Assembly (NCBI RefSeq): GCF_021730395.1
Contig: NC_069373.1
Span: forward strand, 45,970,501 to 46,034,500
Length of the DNA: 64,000 nucleotides
Reading direction: 5' to 3'
Source: Mercenaria mercenaria
Taxonomy: Eukaryota > Mollusca > Bivalvia > Venerida > Veneridae
Made by a program: the position numbers and the translations under genes. The notes under the pieces are model-generated. The model worked only from the letters and a program-made list of their open reading frames with translations. It was not told the origin of the DNA and searched no databases. Shown here piece by piece: positions 10,724 through 23,019 of the stretch (position 1 is its first letter; the number at the start of each line of letters is the position of its first letter).

Positions 10724-11141
10724 TAGCCTGTGCTAAGGGGCGTGGGCAGTGTTGCATTTTCCATTATTTCTCATGAACAGGCTCAATCAAACCGAGTCTG
10801 CAATTCTCATTATTTGCCTTGTCCTCGTTGATTCCGAGGAATCTACTTTTCAGATTATATTTACTTCACAACAGTAGGTGTTAAGTGCTGTTTTGCGGCC
10901 GTAAAAAGTCACCCCAACTTCATATCAGTGTTGTCATATTTTCTGGTTCTTCGGGATAATTGATTTCCACACATTTAGATTTGAAGACTGAATACTGCTT
11001 AAGCCGGTGCTAGGAGCGCGGGCAATGTTGCAGTTTCCATTACTGTTCATGAACAGATTCAATCAAACCGAGTCTGCAATTTTCATTATTTGCCTTGTCC
11101 TCGTTGATTCCGAGGAATCTACTTTTCAGATTATATTTACT
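10724..11141. repeat. Direct repeat pair of ~142 bp
   Basis: 10724-10865 and 11001-11141 share nearly the same sequence (for example CAATCAAACCGAGTCTGCAA and GATTCCGAGGAATCTACTTT), separated by ~135 bp of unrelated sequence. Confidence 0.8.
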
Positions 11142-11275
11142 ATAGCACTTCACATTTTAATCATCCGATAAAATCAAAATCAGTATTTATCAATATTTTG
11201 TTTCTTGAGATGTGTCTTCTTGGAATAAAATGTATGTTTGATATCATCAAATTATGATTTCTCTCGTCCTATCAG

Positions 11276-11389
11276 ATATCAATGAATGTTCTTCTGAACC
11301 CTGCAAAAACGGCGGATCATGTACAGATCTTGTGGCAGACTACAGTTGCACATGCGTTGATGGATATGAAGGAACCACTTGTGAAATAG
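11276..11389 (+). CDS. Single EGF-like domain exon of a larger gene
   Basis: A 114-nt exon between acceptor CTCGTCCTATCAG and donor GGTACAA, phase 1 at both ends, encodes one calcium-binding-type EGF module: (D)[26 protein letters not shown] and [12 protein letters not shown]. All six cysteines (C-C-C-C-x-C-C spacing) are present, and DINEC plus the aromatic YSC position fit the Ca-binding form. Such symmetric 1-1 exons are the usual building blocks of Notch/fibrillin/cadherin-like extracellular proteins. I found no partner exon on the plus strand within reach, so it is either one exon of a gene with very long introns or a stranded exon. It does not belong to the neighbouring D8C gene, which is on the other strand. 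Confidence 0.85.
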   Translation: MSMNVLLNPAKTADHVQILWQTTVAHALMDMKEPLVK

Positions 11390-11945
11390 GTACAACAAAC
11401 TAGTAATAATGCATTAAAACATAATTATGTTAAATGATCATTTGGAAGCATTATATAAAAAAAGTAGACTCTGTTCTATTGAGTCTCTTCATAATGGGCT
11501 ATATGAAACGTACTCACCCTGGCGGCCCTTTAAAGAAAAACTATAAATGAGTTGACTTCATGATCTTCAAGGGACAGCAAAAAATAGTAACACTGAATAT
11601 CATAAATTTAATTTTCTATTGCCAAGAAATTATAATAATGAAAATATACATATGAGAGTAATACCAGTCTCGTTTCGAACAAGAACTAAATAACCGAGCA
11701 CTTCTATATAGGGGAAGTACACATAATTAATATTTCTTGAAAATTCTATTTTGTTATCACAAACCTATTACACTATGATTCTGACGAGCCGATTCTATGC
11801 ATTTTGACAAATAATCAAGCTTGAAAATTTATATGAAATCGTTTTGATAGAGTCTGTAAACGAGCGGTTACGAATAGAGCAGCAAGCCTGATTTGTTGAT
11901 ACAAGTCATTGTGTTTCATTTTGGTCAAATTTTATATTTATTTTT
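11390..11945. other. Gene-free stretch (intron or intergenic)
   Basis: AT-rich; no second EGF exon or other coding signal seen. Confidence 0.4.
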
Positions 11946-11959
11946 TTATTTTTTTCTTT

Positions 11960-12162
11960 GGGGGGGGGGGTGGGGGTTGGTTAACGTCGCACCGACTATC
12001 CAGCTTTGATGGTGGAGCAAGACCCTAGGTGCCCCTCGATCCATTATTTCATCACGAGCGGGCGCCTGGGTAGAACTACCGACCCTCCGTAAGCCAGCTG
12101 GATGGCTTCCACACATGAAGAATTCAATGCCCCGAGTGAGGCTCGAACCCACATTGATGAGG
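11960..12162 (-). mobile_element. tRNA-headed SINE, 5'-truncated, same family as 2499-2763
   Basis: The body and B box (GGGTTCGAGCCTCACTCGGG) match the full copy at 2499-2763, but the sequence stops before the A box at about 12162. The tail end runs into a G/T-rich tract at 11940-11975. The truncated head abuts, and reads into, the last exon of the D8C gene. Confidence 0.85.
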
Positions 12163-15100
12163 ATCAGTATCAGGAAGAGAGATAGTCGCTTTTGCTGGCT
12201 GTGTTATCTTTGGTGAGGAGACATTGGACAACGTCGCTTCAGTTTGCAAAAGCGTTGGTGTGTGAGTTATGTCGGTATTTGGTTCCGATTTCTTCACATC
12301 TGTTTAAAAGACAGGTCGAAAATATGAGCTAAACTTGATTAAAAAGTTTTGTGTTTGAACATTTGGAAATTAACAGTCATTAAGCAATTGCATATTCACG
12401 ATACATTTTTTTTAATAAAACATAATTTCATGTAAAAGTTTTCGTGACGATTATAAAGTTGTAGTGTATATTGTTATTACCGGTTTTCCGTTATTTCTAC
12501 TACACGCGGTAAGCAAACAAGCAAACTGAATTTAATTGTTACATACCAAAGCAGTATCTCTGATGGCAATTTGACGGCAGATCAACAAAACAATACGCCA
12601 TGAACTCCCCACAGTTGATTGCGGCAAGTTTGTAAGTATGTAAGCAACAGCTGTCAAAGTCTCTTAAACAAGATGTCCGATTTACCAGCCCGTCATGAGT
12701 ATCCGGATTTTGACCTTTTTGTATAATAATTGTAAAGTAATAGGACATTTGAAACCATAATTACATATGTAAAACAAATTAAGCATAAATTTCAATTATA
12801 TTTGTATTTTCAATGCCTTGGCGAAGGCTGCGTTGCATTTAATGTTCTTTGTGATATTTGTAAACTTAAATTTAAGTGCACCCGTCTGTTCAAGTTAAGT
12901 GAAAATAAATTACCGTCCATCCAGATGGGAAATTTTGTTCCACACATGAACATAGAAGGACAACTTGTACTCATTGGAGTTTTGCTCTTGTACCACATGC
13001 TTGTATTAATTGCATAAACGTCGCAAAATATCCAGTTAAACGTTACGTTGGTTACCATAACTGTTGGGTCTCTAGTCGCCAAATATGGAATGTCAGGTAT
13101 AACTCCATCGCAAAGATCTGAAATTTAAAAAAAAAATATGTTTAGAAAAACTATACTTGTTACATATTTTCAGCTTCTTCTTGATTCAAGAATAAATAGA
13201 AAAGGATAACGTAAACGTTGTCGGAAAAGTCGATTATGTCTTTATTGGTAATTCAAGGTTTACTTCAAGATAAATCAGGGTTTTCTTTGTAGTCAATACG
13301 AGTCAAATGTAGTACAACTGTTTTGTCACGGTTGATGGTTTCCCTACCCGATTCCCCTTTTCTGTATAATAACTTAAACATGTTATCGTTACAAATACCG
13401 TGCGCGAGTAGTAGATGAAAGACAAAATGAATAATCATTGGTTTCGTCAGGATGCAATATGTTACTCTTTCATAATTGGACTCATATTTAAACAAATGTT
13501 CACTGTGTCTAGCTTGACTTGAACATTTATTAGCGATTAGTTATGACATGAGTTGCTGGTCGCCTAAATAGTAGTTAAATCCAAAATTTATTATATGTTA
13601 TAATTAGTAGAAATACAGCGTTTGATTTATCAATAATGTACCAGGTGTTATAAAATTTAACTTAAGGTCTTTCTTTCGACCTTTCCTAGTATTGTTTAGA
13701 TCATGAAATAGTTACTTCCATTTGTGGATAAGCGTCTAACGTTTTGGCCACTTTGTATTTTTGAAAAGATATAACCGTTTAGTTATTATCTAGAGGTAGA
13801 TTGATCTTCAAGATATGTAAATACAAGGACTGACAAAGATCTAAATGGAATAATCAAGATCCCCGATCGTAGCAGGTCAAACGTAGTGTATGTAAGGATA
13901 TGTAAACGTTTGATATTTATACAAAAACTTGCCTTAAAATACCAGACTGATTATCATGTCTGATAAACCTTAAACGAAGAACATTACATATGATATTAAG
14001 ATATACCATTTGCATGTTTCTTTATAATGTTTCTTTATTAGATATTTACTTTATAATGCATAACATCATCCTACTATTTTTGTAAAGGCAGAAGGTCAGG
14101 CATGATCATTAAACAGATTAGTAAATTATCATTTGGTTAAATTCCTATCATACATGCCCTAAAGACAACAAGCCAAAATCTTATATTTTTGAAACAATGA
14201 TGTCATTATCAAATACCACGGTAAAAGGATTGTTTAATGTTTGAAAAAAGTGTTGGAATCAATGACAAACTGCATTTTGCATTAGGCATATATTTAAAAG
14301 AAAATGAAAGAATATTGTTCCTTTTGTTCATAGCCTCTTCCGCATAAACAAAATTTCTATTTTTGTTGAAAAACACTAGTCAGTATCAAAATAAATATGT
14401 GTCATTTCAATTTGCCTACAACAGTTGTAACTTTATGATCGCTAAATCAGTCCGTAAGATAGCACGCTCGACTTTTCTCAGTGTTTGACTCCGAATAAGA
14501 GCATTGCCATTAAATGGGGCTTATCTCAATCAAATATATAACCAGAGATCTGGGAATTGTTTTTACTATTTAAGGTTTCTAGTCAAAAGTTTTGATAGTA
14601 ACAGAGATACTGGACTTGAGATCATAATCTTTAACCAAAATATTCTAAGTTAAAAAAGGGCATAACTCTGTCAACATTCATCTCAGAGTTATGGGGGTTG
14701 TTTCTACTTGTATAGACTTTGATTTAAGAAATTATAAGTTCCCAATCGTGGTTTCTCGTAGAATAACCCGTGTTTTGAGTTTTATGCATAAGAATATATC
14801 ACAAAGCCTTGAACCAGCCTGATGCTGTGTTCAGATACAGCAAGCAAAATGAATCAGAAGAAATGGCAAACTGTTCCAACATGTTCAACCATGATTATAC
14901 AAGAAATAATTTTTCAAAAAAAAAATGCTTTCCTATGTTTAACCCAGAGCTAAAGCAAAATAAAGCACCCAAAAGGGGCAGAGAGGGTTGTAATGCAATA
15001 GAAATAAAAGGTAATAAAATAGATTTAAACATGTTCAAACATAATAGATCAAGGCACTAAAAATGGCAAATGACCTTGCACTGGTAAGAATTTCCTGTCT

Positions 15101-18100
15101 GACAATAATATTAACACTGGATATAAATTTACTTTATAATTTACTGATAATTCAAAAGCAGATACTGACAAAACTCTAATATAAAAAAAATGTACAATTC
15201 AGACTTTAAGAAAACCAAGATTGTAATTTTCACAATATGTTAATTTCACAGCGCACTATCTTTTGGCGTTAAATTGTAGGTCTTTCTTTTTTGTTTTTCA
15301 TAATCATTTGTAGCTGCAGTGTGTATTTTTTTCACATTGAAATGCTGTAGAAAGGAATGATTTAGAGTAGTGGGTGCTTTTTAATCTGTATTTTGATAGT
15401 AAATGTCAATAGTGAAGACACAATTGTCATCAGTTTTCACGATCTTGATATAACATTATAAATAAAAACTTTACTTTTATTCGCCTGAGCTCTAGTGCTT
15501 TAGACCAGTTATATCGTGATAATTTGTTGTCTGTTGATAATCAGATAATTTTTGACCAAGTGTTGCAAAAGTGGAAGATAACACGACAGTATTCAAATCA
15601 ACACAAATCATATCTGAACATTTCAACTGAAAGTATCTGAATTGGGGCTGATTTTTTTTCAGATGTAGGCTGAAAAGTTCTGAATCTCAGTAACAGAATA
15701 TTTCTGAAAACTGGCTGAATTCGTCTGAAAGTGTTCCATTTTAAGGACAAATTCGGACATGGTTTCTGACCGTATCTTCATACACTTTCATCTAAAATTC
15801 AGCTTAATGTCAGATCCAGTTTCAGACCAATTCAGACATTTTATGAGGGTACGCATCTGGATCGGATGACGTCATTACTCGCGCTTTGGTTATTGCAGAA
15901 TAACCCGAGATAGATTTTGTTCTACATGTATGAAGGTTATTTTCTGGTCGTGTTAGAATAGTTAATAAATAACTAATTTAAGTTTCAAGTCAGCTTTGAT
16001 AGTAACAGAGATATTGACTTTATCAAAATCTTTGACCCCCCAAAAAATAAAAGAGACATAACTCAAATTTCTAATAAGAGTTATTGAGATTGTTTCATCT
16101 GGTGTAGACCTTGATAGTAAAAAACTGTTTCAGGCAATAGCTCTGATAGCAACAGAGATATTTGACTTTATCAAAGTCTTTGACCAAAAAAAAATATAAG
16201 TTAAAAAGTGACATAACTCAAAATTCTAATCAGAGTTATTAGGATTCTTTCTCCTGGTGTAGACCTTGAAAGTTAATAACTGTTTTAAATTTCAGGTCAA
16301 TAGCTTTGATAGTAACACAGATATTTGACTTTATAAACAAACATTAACCAACGGCAACGGCGACGCCAACGCCAACTCCGGGGGGATCCAATAGCACTAC
16401 TTCTAATACTAATATAAGTCGAGCTAAAAATGAATGTTAGTATTGAAGAGGTCCTGAAACTATGATCTTACACCTGCTGTATCATTTACGTCTGTCTTTA
16501 AGTTGGCTAAATATATTTTTCAACTTCACTTATAGTAACACACATATTAAGACACACACATTTTTATTAAATAATTCGTTTAATGCTAGATAACGGTTTA
16601 ACAGACGGCTATGAAAAATTATGATAAAACAATAACTATTCATAGTCATAGCAAGTTTGGCTCCAATGCGAGTATAAGTCTTCTGACAGTCTTAAGAATG
16701 TATTAAACTTTAAATTAATATTTTAATATTCTTTGCTGCATGTTTGATTTTCCATGCTTGTAGTACATACAAATCTACTTGAAATAGCTTTTTTTAAAAA
16801 AGAAAGGTAATTGTTTTGCACGTAAAATGTCTGTCCTTATACACATTACCAAGAAGAACTTGTAAAATACCACAAATTAAGGGTCATAACTTTAGCGAAC
16901 ATCATTTATTCATAACAATTCAACGATATACACAACGATATACACATCTATCACATCTATGCTCTTGTGAGAATTGGTAGAATTCAAATGTTTTGTATAG
17001 AAGTACGACAAATCAAAGACTTTGACAAATTAAGGGTAAGTACCCCGCTGACAATTATTTAATCAGAACTTGACGATAATATGAACAGCTACGCTTCTCA
17101 CTACTCACTCGAGAGGTTTGGTAATATTTAGTCTAATTGTATACAGCACGTTGTGTAACCACTATAAAATATGACAAATCAAGGGCCATTACTCACTGGT
17201 CCGAAACATCCCTATGATGTCTATAACTATGCTTGGCACTGAAAACCTGTAGGTTGTTTTTGGAAATCTGCCCAATGGTGTAAGAGAAGTTGTTAAAATA
17301 TTATAAAATTTGACAAATAATAAAACCCTTTGCACAATAAGACTGATCATTTCTGTGAAATTTAGTTGAAATCCACCCAATGATATAGGAGAAGTGGCAA
17401 CAAAAACATAATATCATAGTATCGATGAATTAAGGGCCATAAGTTTGCTGAAAAACACCGAACCGGTACATGTCGACGACATGAACAACTAGGCTAGGCA
17501 GAGGTCATCTTAGTAAAGTGTGTCATATATATATATAGTGTCCAAAACATCATAAAATATAAATATCAAAGGCAATAACTCTGCTGAAAATTATCGAACC
17601 AGAAAATCCGACAACATGCACAATTTGGCTTGACACTGATCACTCCTGTAAGGTTTGGTGGAAATCTGCCAATTTGTATAAGGAAGTCGTCAAATTATCA
17701 TAAACTTGCATGAATCAAGGGCACAAGAAAATACCGACGGCATGCACATCTAGGCTTACCAAAGGTCAATTCTGTGAAGGTTTGTGTAAGCCTATTAAAT
17801 GTTGTCGGAGGAGTTGTGTGCACAAACTTTGTTACAGACACAGACGGACAGAGGAACATCACTAAATTAATATGTATCCCCTCTAACTACATGTGTGAGA
17901 CGTGATTCCCTTTTCCTGTAAGTTGGACAACATATTTACTAAGATGCTGGAATTTTGATTATGGAGAAGGTAAACTTATATATCTTTTTCTGTCAGGAAA
18001 ATATTTTACCTGTAGATGAATCGAAACAGCTGGAGTTTGCTGAGCCTGAAAAATAAAAAGAATAGAAAATGTTAACGCTCTACATCCGACTGATACTTGG

Positions 18101-21100
18101 TCCGGCTCATTCATTAAAAAAAAATAATAATGTATCGTAAAATCCCCTATATTTTGTTGAATCATGCATTGAGGCTATAGTGCGATCAAGTTGAATTAAA
18201 CTCGGACCCAATCTTTTTTAAACCCCGCTCCACGACTTTTCCGCCCCATCCGAAAGAACAGATCCAGCAGTCGATCAGTGCTTATGTCATAGCAGATTAA
18301 TGCAGCAGGTTTTCACACACATATCTTTATTAGCCCCTGACGTTTCTTATGATGACGGGAAAGAAAAACGTGTTTACCTTGTCTGCATTCTAACTCACTT
18401 TACGTATGCCTTATATTAGTAAATTTCGTTAATGCGATCATGATGATTCGTCCAGTCAATAATAATGATAACAAGAATACTTTATAATAGGTATACAGAC
18501 ACTAAGTAGCAAAATGGCGCAAAACTTATGGTAGTCGCATAATGGCGAATTCAAACAGTTCACAGTATTTTTGTTCTGTAGAACTATTTTCCTTATTTTC
18601 TTTGCAGTATTTTGCTAAAATCACAGATCAGATCTATTCATGAAATGATAGTTTGACAGAATTAAATTTGTCATGGAATCTAAAGTCATACACCAGCATT
18701 ACAGTTTGGCGTCTCATTGTTTAGCCGATTTTGCAATTTGTGTGCTTGAATGAAAATACTTTTCTTGCATCAAATAAGATCCCCTTTTCTTTGGATAATT
18801 ATTCAAGACTGAGAATATTTTCAAGAAAATATAAGCTGCAGACATTTAAAATGGTCCTGCTGTATGCTTTAGCCATTGGAAATTTGTCAATTTTATATGT
18901 AAATAGAATAAAGAATGTTTTAGTGTGTTCATGCCTGTAAAAAAAATATGTAACATTAAGGGATTGATGTTTCAGTTTTGAAAATTGTTACAGAAGTGTC
19001 CTGACATTTTTTCAATTTTTTAATGCTTTAATTAATCAAAACATTGAAATTCTCACAAGTCAAACTGTCAAAGTGATAAGGACGAAATCATACAATCAAT
19101 CATATTAGTCATAAATTTGTTTGCAAGTTACTTAGTATGACTACTAAATGTAAGCAAAACGTGAAAAGAACTTAAACGCACGTTTAGCTTACGAAAAATC
19201 ATCTTCTATCATATGTGCATGTTTTGATTGTAAAGATCTAAGCCCTTAAAACATCAATGTCATCTTATATCATATTTACAAGTGCTGGCTAAAGATCTAG
19301 GCCCTAAAACATTAATTTCATAACAGAAAATTATTTTCCCTTTGTGAACATTTGTTGAAATGTTGCTGTTAATAAGATAGTATTACCCGAAGCGTTTGGT
19401 CTCATCTATCAATTCATTTATAAATTGAAGGTGTCCGAAATGGCTGAAATTTACAATGGAAAGATGTGAGTCTTTTCTACAAATCAAAAACTCAGTTTAA
19501 TTTTTCTGAAAATTTAAAAGTTGATATTTCAACCCTTACAGTTTATTGAGATAGCATATTAGTTAGATGGCTTGGTCACATACGTAAACAAGAAATGCCT
19601 TTAAAAAAAGACAAACGGTGTAGAGTATTAATGTCTGGCCCTTGGAGAAATGATAATTTAACAGGATGTGCATACAGAAATTATTTGGATATGCATCTAT
19701 GAATACATAACACATGATTCATCTGTAGATATTTCAACTAAGTAACAAATTTAAATGATCAATAGATATCCTTTCAGTGACAGGAGGTCAAATGGTTTAA
19801 CGTCCTGTGCTGATTCTGAAATAATTTCGTGTTGGGTCAGCATCTCTGATAAGTAACCCACTAGTACAATATATCGCCACGCATACAGTTCGTTTGCATA
19901 TTGACAACTGCTGTATCTAATTCGTCATTACTTTCATTTATGACTAATAGTTACATTTTTTTTCAGTTCAATTTGCGCATTGATGCTGTTTGCAGAGTCA
20001 TTAATTTCATGAAATTTAAGATTTTTCAGCTGACATACTTGCCCCCATTGGACTTGTAATTGCTTTTGTCTGCGCTTAGAAAAAGTTGAATAAATCATTT
20101 CAGTTTATGGTAATATGTGCTTTCTGATATTCAATGTAATTCAAGACTTAGTAATAAATGTTTTATCTTTTCAGCACGCACGTGCTTTGATTATTATAGA
20201 ATATAGGTCAAAATACATGTTATAAAGCTACGCCGAAATAAATCACGACCAAACCGTTATACAAAAAAAAGATGGATGAAACCGTAATTGCAATTTTAGC
20301 TGTTTTTACTTTTTGAATAATTTAATTTCATTTTGTATTATTCATTGATGGTAAATAAGTATTGTTTAAAATAATAAAAGGTCAGTAATTTTGGTTCTTT
20401 TAAAGATTGTTTCTACTACATTTATAGAACTTGTTAGGAAAATTAACTCAAACATTTTGTGTCGTATCTGCTCTTCTACAGATAAAACTTACTTTGGTTG
20501 TTTAGTTTCTGTAATTATAATAGGAAACATAGAGTGTAAAATACTTTTACATAACCATACCTGTATCTACCTACTTATACACATTTGCATTGCAACAGTT
20601 TTAATGAATTGTTAAATATCAGGTAAATTCACTTTTGTTTTCTCTGGTGGCACGGGTAAATGGGTAACATTTCGCTGCGACCAATAAAAATTGTGTATAG
20701 AAAATGAATAATTTTTTAATCCTCGTAGAAACGGTATCATACCAGTTGCATTTCTTTGTTTGTGTTGTTGTATTTATATGGGATAAGGTCACATACGAGA
20801 CGAAACTGTAGGATATATGTCGGCTTTGTAGTATTTGGTGGCGTAGGAAGCCACTATCTCCCTATCCACTCATTATTTCAAGCATGAGCGAGTTCCTAGG
20901 CAGAACGATAGACATATCTTGCCGTGTAACACAACAAGAATGAAAGGTTTGATCGAACCAACCAGAGGCCTTCCTCACATAAAAGACATCTGTAAGTGAA
21001 CAATTTCAGTGATCTTGCATCCGATGCTATAATTGGGTCCATATTGACATCAATATTATTCGTAAAAAATGTGTACATTTTTATGTAATTCATACCTTAA

Positions 21101-21212
21101 TGTAAAATAACATTCTTTGTATACAATTTGAAACATAAATACCTATAGAGACTCCAAGAACAAAGCCAAAAAGCACAAACTTTAAAAACACATTCACAGT
21201 CATCGGCTCCAT
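12124..21212 (-). CDS. Five-exon gene for a small secreted D8C-domain (uromodulin/OIT3-like) protein
   Basis: Minus-strand exons: 21212-21143, 18045-18010, 12... wait-free order 13117-12914, 12714-12547, 12299-12124. Donors are GTATTT, GTAAAA, GTAATT and GTATGT; acceptors are TTTTTCAG, AATTTCAG, ACAAAAAG and TTAAACAG. Every junction is phase 1 and the sum is 654 nt, 217 residues plus stop. Residues 1-23 (MEPMTVNVFLKFVLFGFVLG-VSI) form a signal peptide. Residues 36-159 form a D8C module: D-L-C38, W77-Y78-K, T86-S-C88-P, C94-G-T-K-F-P-I-W101, D111-G, C119, C126-C127, N137-C138-G, C153, R156-Y-C158. Such domains occur in uromodulin, GP2 and OIT3 and in many secreted invertebrate proteins. Residues 160-205 are Ser/Thr/Pro-rich, as in O-glycosylated stalks. 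The last 12 codons and stop lie inside a SINE. An acceptor-like TTGCAG just before the ATG suggests a further 5' noncoding exon. Confidence 0.8.
13118..14569. other. Intron sequence of the D8C gene
   Basis: AT-rich; no extra coding exon or recognised repeat seen in this part of the 4.9-kb intron. Confidence 0.5.
14570..14735. repeat. Solitary unit of the 163-bp-type repeat
   Basis: One unit (TTTTGATAGTAACAGAGATA ... AAAAGGGCATAACTCTGTCA) like those arrayed at 15975-16330. It lies in the D8C intron. Confidence 0.55.
14736..15974. other. Intron sequence, repeat-like patches
   Basis: Between about 15610 and 15840 the motifs CTGAA and TTCAG recur densely, with the two orientations facing each other, perhaps an eroded hairpin element. 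A low-complexity open frame at 14809-15060 is not recognisable as a protein. Confidence 0.35.
15975..16435. repeat. Array of three ~150-163 bp units with the GTCGAGCTAAAA terminus
   Basis: Units start at AGCTTTGATAGTAACAGAG near 15992, 16139 and 16302. The right end is GGCGACGCCAACGCC... followed by GTCGAGCTAAAA at 16418-16429, the same end as the element at 2180-3422. Confidence 0.65.
16855..17850. repeat. Degenerate tandem array, ~145-150 bp unit, about seven copies
   Basis: Markers of the type AATCAAGGGCCATAACTCTG recur near 16875, 17032, 17176, 17425, 17569 and 17714. The array ends in a short GACGGACAGAGG stretch. A single related unit lies at about 21918-22065. Confidence 0.65.
18487..18945. 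repeat. Dispersed repeat, copy A (~460 bp)
   Basis: Collinear with 59107-59550 on the same strand. Shared blocks include ATACAGACACTAA, ATGGCG, CTTGCATCAAA and ACAGACATTTAAAATGG. No protein is recognisable. It lies in the first large intron of the D8C gene. Confidence 0.65.
18946..20744. other. Intron sequence with one arm of a spaced inverted repeat
   Basis: About 19030-19160 is the reverse complement of about 22075-22215 (for example CTCACAAGTCAAACTGTCAAA and AACTTGCAAACAAATTTATG facing it). Nothing else recognised. Confidence 0.45.
20745..21015 (-). mobile_element. Old, diverged SINE copy
   Basis: The tail-like TTTGTTTGTGTTGTTG at about 20757, the body motif CATTATTTCAAGCATGAGCG and GGCCTTCCTCACATAAAAGA fit the SINE at 2499-2763 at low identity. 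The tRNA boxes are eroded. It lies in the first intron of the D8C gene. Confidence 0.45.
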
Positions 21213-22234
21213 TCTGCAATTTAATCAACTTGATTTTCACATTTACTAAATCAATGTTTTACAGCCATCAATGTAGGCTTCCATTTTGTTATTGAAACAC
21301 GATATGTTTGGAATACATAAACCTGAATTACTGCGTAATTATCCCAGGCAGATTTTATCTGCACAATGTTTCACCTAATATTGATTTAGCCGTGGTTTAT
21401 TTTTTCTTCCTGTTGTCTAGCGTTCAGTGATGCAAGAATGAATTGTTCAACCGTACCTCGTCTTGTTCAGTACCGTTTATCTCCCTTGGTTTTATGATAT
21501 AATGTTTCAATGTATGTTTATCAAACGTTACTATTGTTGAAAAAAGTAAAGGTAGATATCACGCTAGCAAAGAACACACTTAACAAAGCCAGACTTAACA
21601 TTGCAAAATAGTCCCGCTAGAAATAGACACAATAATGGAGTGAAATAGCAGACGGGTTGCTTAAAACAATTCAAAAACTAGCACAATTTAGTTATGTTCA
21701 AGGTATGTATTGGGGGTGTGGTAGAATGGGCTGACGTTCCGGGTACCCTGGACTATTAAGATAATTGCGCGTGAGGCAGACTGCGCCATTATGGATCCCT
21801 AAACCTGCTATAAAGGTTGCGTTTAGGAATTTATCTTTCCCTATTGAATATTCATACATGCTTTTGTCTCTTCCACCCCCCAACCCCTCCAAATAAAAAC
21901 CCTACCCCCAATCCCCTACTCACTGATCCATAACATTTCAATGATATATACAACGATATGCAAAACCACGCTCTTGTGAAGTTTGGTGGAATTAAAATCA
22001 GTTGTATAAAAGAACGACGAATCAAAGTGAATTTGACAAATTAAGGATAATGCCCCGCTGAGCTTGCGTTAAGATCTTTACTTTTTTACTGCTAACATTG
22101 TGTAGTTATACTAAGTAACTTGCAAACAAATTTATGAATAATGTGATTGGTTATATGATTTTGTCCTTATCACTTTGACAGTTTGACTTGTGAGAATTTT
22201 AATGTTTAGAATAAATAAAACATAATAAATGTCA
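21213..22234. other. Upstream region of the D8C gene
   Basis: No coding exon recognised. It holds a C-rich tract (21876-21925), one unit of the 16855-17850 repeat family (about 21918-22065) and the second arm of the inverted pair (22075-22215). Confidence 0.4.
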
Positions 22235-22690
22235 GCACACTTATGTTACATTTTCAAATATTACTATACGTTGCATGCATATGAACGATATATGATACTG
22301 GGTAAATTCTTTCAGCTGTCACAAAACTCATCCGTACAGGACTCAACGCAAATGAGGACCTCACACGATATTACAAGTCTTAGTAATTCGGGCTACTATG
22401 ACCTAAGTTTGTGTCCTTACATGTATCTGGCATTGAAAACATATCTGTATTCATTAAACATTTGAGAGACTTTACTGCCGAACCGGTTTAGTGTTTAGGG
22501 GAGGATGGTGGTATCAATTTGGAGTAACACATTAAGATTTACAGAGCAAATGTTTCTATAGGTTGCATATGAAAGATAATATTTCACTAGCTTTTTTTCA
22601 GCTTTCACAAAACGCATCCGCATGCGACTCAACGCTGGTAGGAACCGCGTGCACACGATATTACAAACCTTTGAAATATCGGTAGTCTAG
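22235..22690. repeat. Two diverged copies of a ~220 bp dispersed repeat
   Basis: 22235-22470 and 22490-22690 both carry ATTACTATACGTTGCATGCA-like, CTTTCAGCTGTCACAAAA-like and CACACGATATTACAA blocks. A third copy is at 26800-27085. Confidence 0.65.
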
Positions 22691-23019
22691 GAGCTGGCTC
22701 CGGGAGAGTTATTTCTTTTGCAACCCATAAGGTATAAAATTTATGTTTATACCAGGGACGGTATCACCACATACATGAAAATTAAGGGTGGATGCCAAAC
22801 ACAGAAGAGGTCGAGTTTTTATATATAGCAATTTTTACTTACTCCACCCACTAAAATTCAATGGTAAATGTCAAAGGTACGGTTTTCCTGCAAAATTAAT
22901 ATAATATTAACTTCGACAGTAAATCTTTTCATTCGAGAAATCATTTGAATTATTTTCAATAATTTCACAGTAATATCTGAGTGATTTATTGTAGCATAAA
23001 GCCAGAACGATGGAACCAA

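Noticed and set aside
13265-13495. 76-codon frame upstream of the D8C exon on the same strand
   Set aside because: No phase-1 splice sites and no homology; the phase-matched microexon at 18010-18045 joins 13117 directly.
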